From contig NC_089766.1 of the NCBI RefSeq assembly GCF_040412425.1, forward strand, positions 18,610,774 to 18,674,773: 64,000 nt of DNA. The letters are read 5' to 3'. The stretch's first letter is position 1. Each line of letters starts with the position of its first letter. Position numbers and translations under genes: made by a program. Below, in pieces: positions 36,235 to 48,900 of the stretch. This DNA is from Macrobrachium rosenbergii. Lineage: Eukaryota > Arthropoda > Malacostraca > Decapoda > Palaemonidae. The notes under the pieces are model-generated. The model saw nothing but the letters and a program-made list of their open reading frames with translations, was not told where the DNA came from and did not search any database.

Positions 36235-39200
36235 TCATTTTCTATCCTCATCCTCAATTCCTTCTTCTAAAAGATCCACTACAGAGACTGGCATTATGTC
36301 ACCTTCACTCCATAAAGGTTCAAAACTTTCATTTGTTCTCTTCCAACCATCTTCACATGGGCTTGGAACTTCTTGAATTGCAACATGAACTAACTTGCAT
36401 ATTCTGGTGTGGTAGTTGGCTCTCTTGGCATGTTGTAAAAGCACAGACTTACAGGGTGGTGCACATGCTAGATCAGAGTTAGACCGTTTCATCAAATCTC
36501 AACTCTGACGCTTATCTTTGGCCACAAGCTTTAGATACCTTGCTTTGTTGATATCAGATTCTTTATTTGATCCACACAAAGAACACATGAAATGTTGTAA
36601 GCCTTGCATCAGAGTTTGTGAGATTTCCCAAGCTTCTCCTAGTTTTGCAAATATTGAAATGAACTCTTTGTTGGCCAACATCAATATCAGGGCTCTTATT
36701 TTACCTTTTCCTCGTATGGAACGTGTGCTGTCAGCACCCGTGAATTCATGTAGTCCTTAGAGTGCAGAACAAAGCTCCTGACCATATTCATTTCCAATTT
36801 TGTGATATCTAAAAGCCTGCTTATGTTACCATATTAAGTTTCAAGAGTCTTTGAATTCCATAAGCAGAGTATGCTGTAAAATGAAAAACATTTCATGTTA
36901 GGCTTTACACTTCAATCTTTTGTAACCTTTTCTGGTTGGTGTACAAGGTATACAAAATTATTCGTGTGTCGTTTCTTCTTGAGCTGACTTAAGAGCTCAC
37001 TTTTGATACTTCAGTGTCAAAGATCATATTAGCTAAATTGGTGCCCAGACACTACGTTATGCATCAAAAAGACTGGTATATGAATAATTAGTTTCAGACA
37101 CCATGCTATGCATCATGTTATCGTCGATTTCAAAGATTGTTGAAACATTGTGTATTGCCTTTCACCTTGTCAACAAAACTTTCTCGTTTGATTCTGTTAT
37201 TCTTTGTGGTCTTTATGTTGTCTGGTACTCGTTCGTTGTCATGTCTGCAAGGCCAAGAGTGGCATGAAGGTATTTATTTCTCTCATGCGTTGTCTGTGCC
37301 CACCTTTGGTATGCTTTATAGTTTCTGGTAATTCCACTAAGGCCAATACCACTACCTCCTGCTCCTCCTTTGGACTTTACAGTTCATAAATGTTTCAGTG
37401 GTCGTATCTGGCTGCCGCATCTACTGCCAGGCACAAAAGATCGAGCGACACTAAATGCTCCAAGTTTCAGCAGTTCCCTAGCTCCTGGATGACTCCAGTC
37501 AGTATTAGATAAGGATGTAACAAAATATGACATGTGACGAGCATAATTCTGTTGTCATGCGATACATGTAGGCATGTTGAACAAAATTGTTTTTCTTTAT
37601 GGATTCCTGCAAATTACGTACAAGCCACACATTATCCATGTAACTGATCCAGAACATACCTTGTCTTGCCAAGCTCACCTTTCCAAACTAAGTCTGTGAA
37701 CTGAATGTAGCTATCAGTGTATTCCACAGTGCTCTGGTTTTGCACTGTCTATCTAGAAGTGCCCTATGTGCCTCTTGAATACCCGGGAAGCAGTTTTTTG
37801 TTTGTTCATCCAAAACTTCAAACACTGCATTGCCAGAATCCAAAAATCTTTCCATGAGTGGTCTTTCATCACTCCAAGTATATTTGTGACAGTTTATTGA
37901 TCGTTCATGTTCTTCCCATTCTCTACTCCTTTTCCTAGAGTCTGTTGTAATAAGCCTTGCCTCCAAAGTATTTCTATCCACCCACTTCCTTACATCTTTT
38001 TTTTCCAGTCACCTTAAGATAAGCCATATATAAATGAAAGGTTCCAATGAGGATTATGTGATATTCATACTTAATTGGATCTTGCCATACTAAAGGAAAT
38101 GCCTTCGTGCATACACCAAGATCAGAGCAACATATTTCCGTCCAGCTCTGCACAGTACGTCAGACATTCTTGTACTGTACTGTACTCTGCAATTGGGCGC
38201 AGATACGGATATTCTATGTTGTTAACTTCGTTACTTTTCCTGTAATAGAGATGAACCCAGACCAGCCAGGAAATATCTGATTGCCTCCACTGCAATGTAG
38301 CCTTAGCATCATCCACAGCAAAAATCTCTTCAGTGATGTATCGACTGTGTTCTTCCCCTCTGGGTAACGTTCTTGATTGATCACAATGGCTGGACCCTTC
38401 TTCTTATTTGGTATAAAACACGCCGGAAGATCATCTCTGTTGTGTATATTAAATGGCCGATCCGAGACTCTTGGCACATGAGGAAGATCACCAGCATTAC
38501 AGGTGCCGTGTTAATAATCCCACTGCCAACTAGTTTGTTCACAAACTGGTCAAAATTGTCGTAGTCCGAAGTGAATACTGATGGGTTACAGGGACTCCTT
38601 ATTATCTGATTACTGTAGTTAGGAGAGTTGACACCTGGTCAACAGCTCTCCCAATAGCTGTCTCCAATTCAAGTGAAAAATCATAGGTTTATGAATGCTT
38701 TTCCAAATTGTTCAGCAGTCATGTTATTTCAGCACTTTTCTGAACATGTGGCATATTGTTACACAGATTAAAATATGCTTGGGCATCTTCCATTTCCACA
38801 TCAGTTAAAGTCCCAAAAATATCCCATAATTGATGATGCCAGTATATACACCTTGAGGGACATTTCATCTATGCTGGGTTGTCCAGAGAGCAATGTACAC
38901 ATTAAATTCAGTAAATCTAGAGGTACAATATCTTTGATGTGTGTTAGAGAAGGTAAGTGGATTTATGGCTAATGCATATCAGCACATGCTTTAAAAGCTT
39001 CTGATATTGCTCTGCTGAGGTACATTGCAACCTCTATTATGTGTCCCCAGAATCGAGCTCATATGCTGCCGCATTTGCTAACTCGACAGTCATATCACTA
39101 TTGTAGACAATGTAAGAGAGTGAAAGCAGTACCCCTTTGTCTAGATGACTAAGCCCAATTTGTCCTTTTTGTGTCACTTGATTCTAGTTTTTCATTAGTT

Positions 39201-39864
39201 TATTTGATCTGTGGTTGGGATTTTGGAAGTTAGTTTTCCTGCCCTTGGCAGTATGTTATTTTCTTCACCAAGAGTGCACAGCTTTTTCATTATAATTGTT
39301 TCTTCTTCATCAGTTTGTAAACACCAATGAATGCTGCTTGACCTGCCTCCTGAGTTTTAAGCTTCTTCGTGGCAAAATGCCTTGGCAATATGGGTGATAC
39401 TTTGCTTCCACTGCAAGTAGAGTAGAATTCTTACCAACAACTTGTCGTCATTGGTAGTCTTTGCTTGCTCCTGTACGGAATTAACACCCCTTTTTCAAAA
39501 TTCTCAGTACTTTCTGTTGTCCACACATCTTTTCTGACGGCTTTTTGATCTCCTTTATCACAGAATATGCAGTCTGGTGCAAAAAGAATTTTATCAGAGT
39601 TTTCTGTTCACCGATGACCTAGTCATTTTGTTTTCCACATCACACACATTTTCTAAAGATTTGGATTTGCATGCTGATAGTCTAACAGCTCCTATGACAT
39701 CCATCATCTTTGCCTCGCATTTCAGGAAGGTTTCCCAAACTTTGTCTACGAGCCATGTGGCTCAGCCTGAGTTCTTGATTTTAAGAAGTTTTTCAAACAG
39801 GAGGGCAATCGACTCCATTCAAAATGAATGAAGTCTCTTTATTCTTGCGGTCTTCCTTCAGCAC
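36235..39864 (-). pseudogene. Left-arm copy of a large multicopy invertebrate gene with nuclease-like motifs
   Basis: Reads right to left in several frames. Landmarks in order are a CIFCDKGDQ zinc-type pair (about 39570), SRVSDRPFNI-type sequence and FPGWSGFISITGK (about 38260), ERPLMERFLDSGNAVFEVLD (about 37850), HPGARELLKLG and a GSRC motif (about 37500-37430), ITRNYKAYQRW (about 37320), QEETDTRI (about 36980), LHEFTGADS (36725-36753), GKGKIRAL (about 36710), NKEFISIFAKLGEAW (36670-36625) and LLQHAKRANYH (about 36430). The family is known from multicopy predicted proteins in corals and arthropods. EADTR plus FTGCD resembles acidic motifs of PIN/FEN-type nucleases, which is my inference. The start codon equivalent to 60539 is GTG. 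The frame stops at 36235, before the Cys-rich tail usual in the family. Confidence 0.65.
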
Positions 39865-40279
39865 ACTGAAATGTTATCAATGATGCTTGTGAAATGAATA
39901 TGGTATGAAATAAATTTGATTATGGGTATTTAGGAAACAACAAAAAGGTGAACATCCGGTTGGCGTCAATAATTTGCGGAGGAGCATTTAGCAAATGGAT
40001 AATTTATTGTACCCGTGTATTTTTCGTGGGAACAATTTTTCCTACCGTGCCCAAGGACCAGCCAACAAAGATCACAATGAAGCAGTCCGTGGGGTTGCAA
40101 AGAAAGTGGTTCATGCTGACGTACTGTTCTGGGAAAGTCAGGAAACTTTTATGACAACTTTGATGCGTGTATTGGGAAGAGTTTCTCAAAGTAGCCGGTA
40201 TGGGTTTTCGGAAAGATTGTGCCATGATTTCTGTACCTTTAGACATTTACTGGCATCTGATTAACTGTTTTCCTTTTAG

Positions 40280-40394
40280 GCTGACGACTTTGGAGAACGG
40301 TTCACCATGAGGAGCAAAAGGGTGAGCAGCCCTGTTTGTTGTATACTAAAGAGGACTAAGCCCAGTTTGTCACCTGGATCAACAGATTGTGAAG
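40280..40394 (+). CDS. Spliced exon, left arm
   Basis: A pyrimidine-rich acceptor (tgttttccttttag) precedes GCTGACGACTTTGG, an ATG lies at 40307, and a good donor (GAAG|GTAAGA) ends the exon. From the ATG it reads MRSKRVSSPVCCILKRTKPS and stays open to the donor. It is transcribed towards the minisatellite array, opposite to the nuclease-like gene. A frame at 39995-40264 just upstream (RLCHDFCTFRHLLASD at its end) is shared with the right arm. The family is unknown. It may be part of the same repeated unit as its neighbour. Confidence 0.4.
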
Positions 40395-41139
40395 GTAAGA
40401 TATTGTTAAAATTAGAAATGTTCCACTTAACTTTGACTGTGTCAAGTTGAATTTGGTGTCATGTTACGCTTTTAGTTGTCCATGAACTGTAGTACTGTAA
40501 AATGGTTATTGCACAACAGATCAGACCGAGAGAGTCAGGTATGTTTGAGAAGCATTTCGAGCCTGATAATGTGCTGTAGTCTGTAGTAGTAAAGTGAACT
40601 GGTAAAGCATTTTGGTAAAAATTTCATAAAAACAAATACAGTATCATGAACGAAAATTATGCCGCGCATCAAATAAAATTTTGAAGGGAGTGTTAACAGA
40701 CTCAAGTGTAAATGGAAGGTAACTGAAGAATCCCACGTAGAGGGGAATGTGGTATCTTGACAGCGTGTATGATATGATATTCTCTTAATTTTCATAGGTA
40801 TTTGATTCGTGCTCAGATACTATAAAGTTAGAGGTGAGTTTTATTTATCATGAAAGTTCCTAATGAGTAAAATATGATTATAGTGAAAATTAAATCCTTC
40901 CAAAATATTTATATAGCACAGCAATTGAGTAATGATGTAAATGAAAAGTTCAATTTCTTTGTTGGTAAACCACCTTCATTATGTGAGAATGTAATAGTTT
41001 GTGCACGTGTTAATGCTTATAATGTTAAAATAGTTATACAGGAATAACCAGGCAGCTTGACTTATAATGTTTATGATGTTAAAATAGTTATACAGGAATA
41101 ACCAGTATGACATTCCCTGGACAGATAATCCTTACTCCA

Positions 41140-41480
41140 AATTGAAAGTCTCTATAGAGGGTTGTGCCCTAATACAACTCATGTGGTGCACTGTAGAGGA
41201 CATTGTTAAAAGGATGCTCTATCCTTCGATCCCGCCACATCCACCTTATATAGCCTGTTACTTATTACTTTTTTCAGCTCCGTTCTCTCAGTCTTGCTAC
41301 TTAACACCTCTAACTGTTACTTAGTACAGCTTCTAGCTTTGTCCTGGTTCCCACCTTCCGTTCCGTCATCTCTCTTTGATCTCAATATCAAAAGGTGCAG
41401 TCACTAGATTAACACTCTTTGTTTCTGTTGAGTTGCCCTTTGAGTGTCCCAAAGCTGGTTTAGTGCCAATTGTGAAACCA
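41140..41480 (+). repeat. Decapod dispersed repeat, copy 4 (left arm), diverged
   Basis: Includes 'aatacaactcatgtggtgcactgtagaggacattgtt' in broken form, a diverged pyrimidine-rich middle, and 'gagttgccctttgagtgtccc' towards its end. Mirrored in the right arm at about 58830-59200. Confidence 0.45.
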
Positions 41481-42009
41481 CCATAAATCAGTCAAAATTA
41501 AAATTCAAAATTTTGTCTTTAAAATTTAAAACATTGAACAAAATAACAAAACCTCCTCCAAATTCCGACAATTTATAACTGTATGGATAGCTGTGTCACA
41601 ATCTAAAAAATATCAAGTGCTTCTCATTCATAGGATTCACTTGATATCTAAAATGGATAGAAATAAAAGCTCACAGATTCATAATACCTGTGGCTCAGGA
41701 TCATAGGCTGGAGATGTCTGCATATGTTACCAAAAAAATTGATCGGTGAAAAGATATTCTGAAGGGGTGACTGGTATGTCTTGCACTTACACAGATCTCG
41801 GGGAAAAGTCTTTTTGACAGTAATGCCTTATATGAAACTTGATTTCTACACAAAGATTATTCTGATAAAATTACCAGAAGGAAGACATCTGCAAGAATAG
41901 ATCCAGATATCCGACTATTTGCCCACGTGACAAAGATCTTCTATTAGAAGCGTCTTCATCGAGGGACATAGCACAATTAAAGAAACCGGTTTCTTAGGTT
42001 TGGTTCAAT

Positions 42010-42265
42010 AATTATCTTCTGCTGCCTTCTTGCGTCCTGGTTGCGTCTGCGTCCCTCTGGCTGCCTTTTGCGCCTCTGATTGCCTCTGCCGCCTTTGCGT
42101 TCTGGTTGCCGTCTGGTGTCCTCTGGTCGCCTTTTAGTCCTCTGATTGCCTCTGGTTGCCTTTGGTGTTCCTCAGGTTGCCTCTGGTCGCCCCCAGGTTT
42201 GCTCTACTGGTGCCCTGTGGTTTCCCTTCTGGAGTCCCTTTTGTCAGTTGTGTCTGTTGTCCTGG
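42010..42265 (-). repeat. Short minisatellite, left arm
   Basis: Imperfect copies of a 15-24 bp unit around 'ctctggttgcctt' and 'ttggtgt'. Reverse complement of 58030-58310, but more degenerate. Confidence 0.7.
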
Positions 42266-42599
42266 TTGCCTTCTGATTGAATAACCACGGTTAAGTGAGG
42301 CTCCATCCGCCTGCTGAACTCGCCAGCTGTAGAATCTCTGTCTTTAATTTTTGCCAAGAGAGAGAGTTCGTCTTACCATTCTTTCCAATTTGATGGCTTC
42401 CTGTCCTCTTATTTCACGTCTCTTCTTCCATCTCCAGCAGGTTCTTCCAGAAATGATAACTGACCATTGTTCACTGATGATCACTTGCAGTTCAAGCATA
42501 CTATCACCTTCCCTGTCCCAGACTGTTGACCACCCAGCTACAGAGGGTAACCAGACATGCAACTGCGATGCACGGCATCCCAGCAGTCACCAGTGCAAC

Positions 42600-42690
42600 C
42601 CTAACCATGATTTCACCTCCTCACCTCCTGCAGTGAGGGTGTTGGTACCACAGTTAGTGGTGCAGTGGCTATCACCAGGACAATTCGCAA
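42600..42690 (-). repeat. Array-flanking sequence, copy 1
   Basis: A segment of about 90 bp containing, on the minus strand, 'ccaccaactgtggtaccaac'-type sequence, 'accctcactgcagga' and 'gaaatcatggttagggttgca'. It sits at the outer edge of the left array half. Confidence 0.7.
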
Positions 42691-42699
42691 AGTTTGCAG

Positions 42700-45340
42700 C
42701 TGAACTTCTGCTCCAGTGCCTCCCAAAGGAGCCATTTGAAGAGAACTCTGGCTGAGCAGTCGACCAACCCAATGCAAAGCCCACCACACTGGGACAAGCA
42801 CTGTCCAAGGGCCTCCCAAAGGAGCCATTTGAGGAGAACTCTGGGCCGGCAGTTGACCCAATGTGCTCACTCACTAATAATACTGGGGCAAGCACTGCCC
42901 CAGTGCACTTCTGTCCTAGTGCCTCCCCGAAGGGACATTTGAGGAGAACTCTGGGCCAAGCAGTTGACCCAATGTCCCCACTCCGCCCTAGTGCCTCCAA
43001 GGAGCCACTTGAGGAGAAACTCTGGCCAGTGGGTCAAAGGCTTCGAGGAGAACTCAGACGAAAGGCCGACCCACTGTGCCCACCACACACTGGAGTAATA
43101 CCCATCCTAGTGCCTCCCAAAGGAAACTAATGAGGAGAACTCTGGCCTAGCGGTTGACCCAATGCCCACCACACTCTGGGCTGGCACTCGTCCTAGTGCT
43201 CACGAAGGCCACTGGCGAACCTGGCCGGTCGACCCAATATGCCCACCACACACGCTGGGCTAAGCACTCGTCCTAGTGCCTCCCCAAAGGAACCACTTGA
43301 GGAGAACTGTGGGCCGAGTGGTCGACCCAATGTCCCCACCACACTCTGGGCCAAGCACTCGTCCTAGTGCCTCCCTGAAGAAGCCACTTCGAGGAGAACC
43401 TGAGCGAGCAGAAGTCAATCCAATGTGCCCACCACACTCACTGGCTAAGTGACTGTCCGCAAGCCTCTCAAAGGAGCCAGTTGAGGAGAACTCTGTCGAA
43501 CGTGGTCGACCCAATGGTGCTCAACACGCACTGGGCCAAGCACTGTCCTATGCCTCCAGTGAGCCACTTTGAGAGAACTTGGGCTGAGCGGCCCACCCAT
43601 GTGCCTACCACACACTGGGCTGGGCATCTGTCTTAGTGCCTCCAAGGAGCCACTTGAGGAGAACTCTGGGCCGAGCTGTCAAACCAATGCTCACTCACAA
43701 TACTGGCCAAAGCATCTGTCTTAGTGCCTCGAAGGAGCTGGGCCATACTGGGCTGGGTCCTAGTGCCTCCCGAAGGAGCCACTTCAGGAGAACTTCTGTC
43801 GACCCAGTGTGCCCACCACACACTGGGCTGGCACTGTCCGCGCGTTCTCCCCGAAGGAGCACGGAGGAGAACTGCCGAGCAGTCGACCCAGCGCCCACCA
43901 CACACTGGGTTGGGCACTTGCCCGCGCCTCCCCGAAGGAGCAACTTGAGGAGAACTCTGGGCCGAGTGGTCGACCCAGTGTGCTCACCACACACTGGCCA
44001 GACCAGCCCAAGTACCTCCTCGAAGGAGCTACTGAGGAGAATCCTGGGCTGAACAGTCAACCAGTGCGTGCCCACCACACACTGGCCAAGTGCCCACCAG
44101 CCACAGCACTCGTCCCAGTGCTCCTCAAGGAACCACTTGAGGAAGAACCGGGCTCAGGTCGACCCAATGTGCCCACCACACTGGTCAGCACTGTCCTAGT
44201 GCCTCCTAGTGCCACTTGAGGAGAACCCTGCCGAGCAGGGACCCAGTGTGCCCACCACACACTGGCCAAGTACTGTCCAAGTTCCTCCCTCGAAGGAGCC
44301 ACTTGAGGAGCAAACCTGGGCCGAGAGCGGTGGTCGACCCAGTGTGCCCACCACACACTGGGCCAGTGCTTGTCCAAGTGCTCAGGCGCCACTTGAGAAA
44401 CCCAGCTATATCGACCCAGTGCTCACGCACATTACTGGGCTAAGTGCCCACCACACACACTGGGCTACATCGTCCCAGTGCCTCCAGCGAAACCACTCTG
44501 AGTATGAACCGGGCCCAGTGTCGACCCAATGTGCCCACCACACACCGGCCAAGTTAATCGTCCGAAGTGCTCCTGAAAGAAGCCACTGGAGGAGAACTGG
44601 TCGAAAGTGCGACCCAGTGCGCCCACCACACACCGCCAAGCACTCGTCCGCGTTCCCGAGTTACTGAGAGAATCAGTCGAGCCAGACTGTTTCAACACAC
44701 CGGGCCGCACTCGCCAGGCGCTTCCTCGGCGGAGCCACTGGAGGAGAACTTCGCTGAGCAAATGACTATAGCCACTGATAACACTGGCCAGCGAACTGGT
44801 GTTCTCCCAGCGATTTTGATCGCCAGCTGGCGCCGACAGTGTGAATTATCACTGGGTTGGGCACGGCAGCCTGAATTACTTGAACTTGCCGAGCTGTTAA
44901 CCACGTGTGCCACACACACCGCCAAGCACTCGACCCAGTGCCTCCCGCCACACTGGCCAAGCAATCGCTCTAAAGCTGATGAGTGCCCCCGGGGCGCGCA
45001 GGAGCAAACTCTGGGCCGAGTGGCTCAATACAATACCGCCGCTACTGTGTCTAGGTGTTCTTCGATGGAATACATGGCAGAACTGGCGAGCGTCGACCTG
45101 CAAGCCATCATTACTTAAGCCATATCTCGTTCAAATGCCTGAGCGAGTTACTTCGAGTGCAAACTCTGCCGAGCTGGTCGATCCAGTGTCACCATTAAGC
45201 CAGGGTAAGCCATCAATATCACTGAATAAACACGACACGGATTATTACTGGCGCTGAACATCTTGCCCTATGCCTCAAACGGCGGGAAACCATCAGAGTG
45301 AGAAACCCGCTAGCATGTCGACCAATGTGCCCTCCACACT
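42700..45340 (-). repeat. 91-bp minisatellite array, left half
   Basis: About 28 monomers in the reverse orientation ('cccagtgtgcccaccacacactgggc', broken by small changes, then 'aagcactcgtcctagtgcct', 'ccgaaggagccacttgagga', 'gaactctgggccgag'). Copies get noisier from left to right. Overlapping frames of 70-180 codons on both strands are artefacts of a nearly stop-free monomer. Confidence 0.9.
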
Positions 45341-48300
45341 CCCGCCACTCGTCCTAGTGCCTCTCCGAAGAAGCCATCTCAAGGAGAACTCTGGGCCAAG
45401 CGGTTGAGACACACCAAGTTACATCATCTGCGTCTTCGAAGGGAGTTACTGGGAGAACCGGGGGTCAAGACCCAGGTGGTTCAATACGCCACACTGGGCT
45501 GCTAAGAACTAGTGCCTCCCCGAAGGTTACTTGAGGTGAGAACCTGGGCCGAAGGGTCGCACTCCAGTGTGCCTGCTCACACTGGGCCAAGCCCAGTGCT
45601 TCCTCGGCGACGCTGAGGAGAACCTGTATTCAGTGTGTTCATCATTAACACTGGGGTCACGTTCAGTGTTCCTCTCGGCACATTTTGAGAGAACTTCGGG
45701 CCGAGCCGTCGATTTGAGCCGTTCACACACTAGCCAGCATCGCCCAGTAAGCTCTCGAGCGAACCACTCTGAGAGAACTCAGCCTACGACCTGCTCTCCA
45801 CCAATACCGCTGCCACTGCCCTGTGTTCTCCTCGGCAAAGCCACTCGAGGAACTGAGCGGGCCGAGCTGTCAGTGCTTCATTCACACAAGCACCGTCCAT
45901 GCCCCAAGGAGCCACTGAGGAGAACTCTGTCGAGTGGTTGACCAGCAGCTCGACACTGGGGCCGTTATCGTCCAAGCTTTTTAGCGAGTTAACAGAACTT
46001 CGCCGATCGTTAGTGTGCTCATCATTACCAGCACTGCAGTCTCGGTGAACACTTCGCGAAGAACCCTGCCGAAAATGGCATAGTCAGTAAAAGACGCGCT
46101 CACACTTCCAGAATTGATTCACAAAGAAAAGCCACACACACCAAGTCAAGCATTCGATCGCTCTCGGCCATTGCCAGCAATTCGTCTTCTATGCTCGGAC
46201 GAGTGTCGTCATCTCGGGCCGAGCGGTTGACCAAAGCTTCACTGACACCGGGTCATCACCGTTCGCTGCTCGGCACACTGGTGAGAATCGTAATGAGCGC
46301 CATCACACACTGCCACAGTGGCGTTCTCTCGTGAACACTTGCGTATCTCTGCTGGCGGTTTCCATTCCAGTTCATCACTGGTCAATTGGCATGAACCATG
46401 TTTCCTCGACATGAACGAGTGGTGACCAGCAAACTATCACACACTGGCTGCCACTGCCCAGTGCTCGGTGATTATTTCTGAGTTCAATACGCCACTGGTT
46501 ACATTATCTGCGCACTAGACAAGTGCTGGGCCCAGTGTGCTGGCAATACTGGGCTTCCACCACCGGCCAAGAGTTCCTCCCCATGTGGCTCCTCTTCTGG
46601 GGAGTGCAACTTCTGACGAGTGTTGACCCAGTGTGTGGGCACACTGGGTCAACCACTGCCCAGAGTTCTCCTCAAGAGGCTCTTCGGGGAGGTGATCATT
46701 CCAGGATTATGCCCTCGAAGGAGAGTTTTAGGAGTAACTTGAGCTGAGTAATATCTAGTTTAATACACACTGGGCCAACATCAGCCACGCCTCCTAGCGA
46801 AGTTAATACAAAGTCGATGGTTTAGTTCAGTGTGTCATCAATACCACCGCCGCCGCCCGCCGCCAACTCTGCCGAGTGGTACCGACACCACGCACAGAAA
46901 CTTAGTAAATCTTCTGAGCACACATTGTCAATATTAATGCCCTGAGGTGCTCTCAAGAGCACTCGCCGTGCCTGTCATTACACACAAATAGTTATCTCTG
47001 ATCTGCGCCTTTCAACAAAGCACCGTCTTCTAGTGCCTGCGCCGAAGAAAGTTTGATCTGGCCATACATCTGCAAAATATCACATCATCAGTCACATCAC
47101 CAGTAGCCTCTGGCAGAACTCAGCTTATAACACCAGTGCTCATCATTACTGGCCAGTCCAGTGTTTCTCGAAGACATTATGAACTTATTGCGATGGTCGG
47201 TTTGCCGCCAATACTTGCCAACGTTTAGCGAGTTACTTGAGAGTAACTTGCCGAGTAATTTAGTTAAAGTTGAGCCTGTCGCTCGGGGTTGTTCATGCAG
47301 CCGGAAGTTACTGAGGAGAATCTCAATATGTCGACCAGTGCTCAATACAGTCTGGCCAAGCACTTTCATGCCTTCGACACATGATCCTTCTGCTCAGTAA
47401 AACACTGCATTGCAATAGCACACTGGTGCCGCAAGGTTACTTTGAGTGAGAGTCCGGTCAGCCAAACGTTGCAGTGTGCCGGCGAGCATTGTTTCAGCCC
47501 TATGCTCTGATGAAACGCCAGCAGTTTAGTATTTCGCCGGCGGTTGACCACAATACCGGGCCACCACTGTCTGTGAGATTTTGGCCGAAAGGTCGGCTCA
47601 GTAAAGCTCAATATTGAACATTGGGTTACACTCGTTCGCAAAACAAAAGGAAAATACTGATTAAGAGCGGAATGACTTCAGTGCCTCACACAATAAAGTT
47701 CAGTGCCTTCCTCGAAAGGAGTCATTATACTTGCGAAGTGGTTGATCACGACCATTGTCATTAAACAGCGACCGTCCAGGTTTCAGTTAGTTGTTTCGAA
47801 CTTGTCAGCCGCACTGGCCGTTGACCGCTCGCAGCCCCGAAAGCAGCGAGCCACGATCTAAAACAGCACTGTCCGTGCTCGAAAGAGTCACACAGCACCG
47901 TAAGCGAGCGGTCGACCCGCCCGCGTCTTCTCAGCACACTAGCGTATTGCCGAGCGCAGATCACCACTGTCACAGCCCTGCGCCTTCTCGAAAGGAAGTC
48001 GGCCACACTGCGCCCGCGCCCGGATGAAAGTGCCTCAGGAAGTTTTGAGCGGTCTTCGCCGAGCACCAGCTCACTGTTCGCGCTCGGGCACCGCGGGCCG
48101 AAGGGCAAGGTCGAACCAGTGTCATCGCCGGGCTAGCGTTCAGCACGCTCTCAGTTGGCTGAGAAGAACTTGCCGAAGGGCACCGGTACACCACACACTC
48201 GCCGCACTGCGTTTCTCAGTGCTTGCCGATAGTTTATTCACGTGCTTGTCACGACACTGGTCGCACTGTCCAGCGCGTGCTTCAGCGGTTACCGGAGAGA

Positions 48301-48900
48301 CCCCGTCGAAGCGTCAACCAGTGCTCATCATTGTCATCAGTACTGTCCAGTGTTTTCTCGAGTGAGTCATGCGAGGGAACATTACCGCCAGTTCAGTGCT
48401 TCTAGCGGTTATATGAGTGAGACGCAATAATAATACACCGGGCCGCTACCGTTCAGTGTTCTCAGTGTTGTTTCTGACAAGCGAGCGGTCGATCTGCAGG
48501 CTATCATACCGTTGCTATTCGTTCAGGCAAAGCTTTCGAAGGAAAGTCATTTGAGGAGAACTTGGGGGTAATAAACATCACGTTTCCTCGAAGCGAAAGC
48601 CACTTCGAGAGTACTTCGTCGAGCGAAACACCCAGTGTTTATCACGCATGCTCAGTGCCTTCCGCCAATATGAGGGTGTCCTGCTCAGTGTTGACCAGCG
48701 TTCAATATCATTCGCCAAAGACCAACCAGTACTGAAAGGTTATTTTCACTGCTACAAAACATCACACAAGCCAAGCACTGCCCTATGCCTTCCTCGCATG
48801 AATGTACCATACCATTGCCGTCACTCCCAGTGTCTTCCTCGGCTATTTGAATTCTTGGTTGAGCAGTTGTTGTTCTCAACCATGATTGACCCTTCTTCAC
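45340..48900. repeat. Strongly decayed central part of the array
   Basis: Residual monomer words ('gaggagaact', 'gccgagcggttgacc', 'acactgg', 'cagtgc') persist to about 48.9 kb but no monomer is whole. The disorder looks like random indels and substitutions. No gene frame is credible here. Confidence 0.6.

Noticed and set aside
37137..39831. Plus-strand frames in the left arm (for example 38775-38972 and 39577-39831)
   Set aside because: They are antisense to the nuclease-like gene copy, whose minus-strand motifs are recognisable and mirrored in the right arm.
42587..45118. Frames of 70-183 codons on both strands in the left array
   Set aside because: Same cause as in the right array; they overlap in opposite directions and carry no independent signal.
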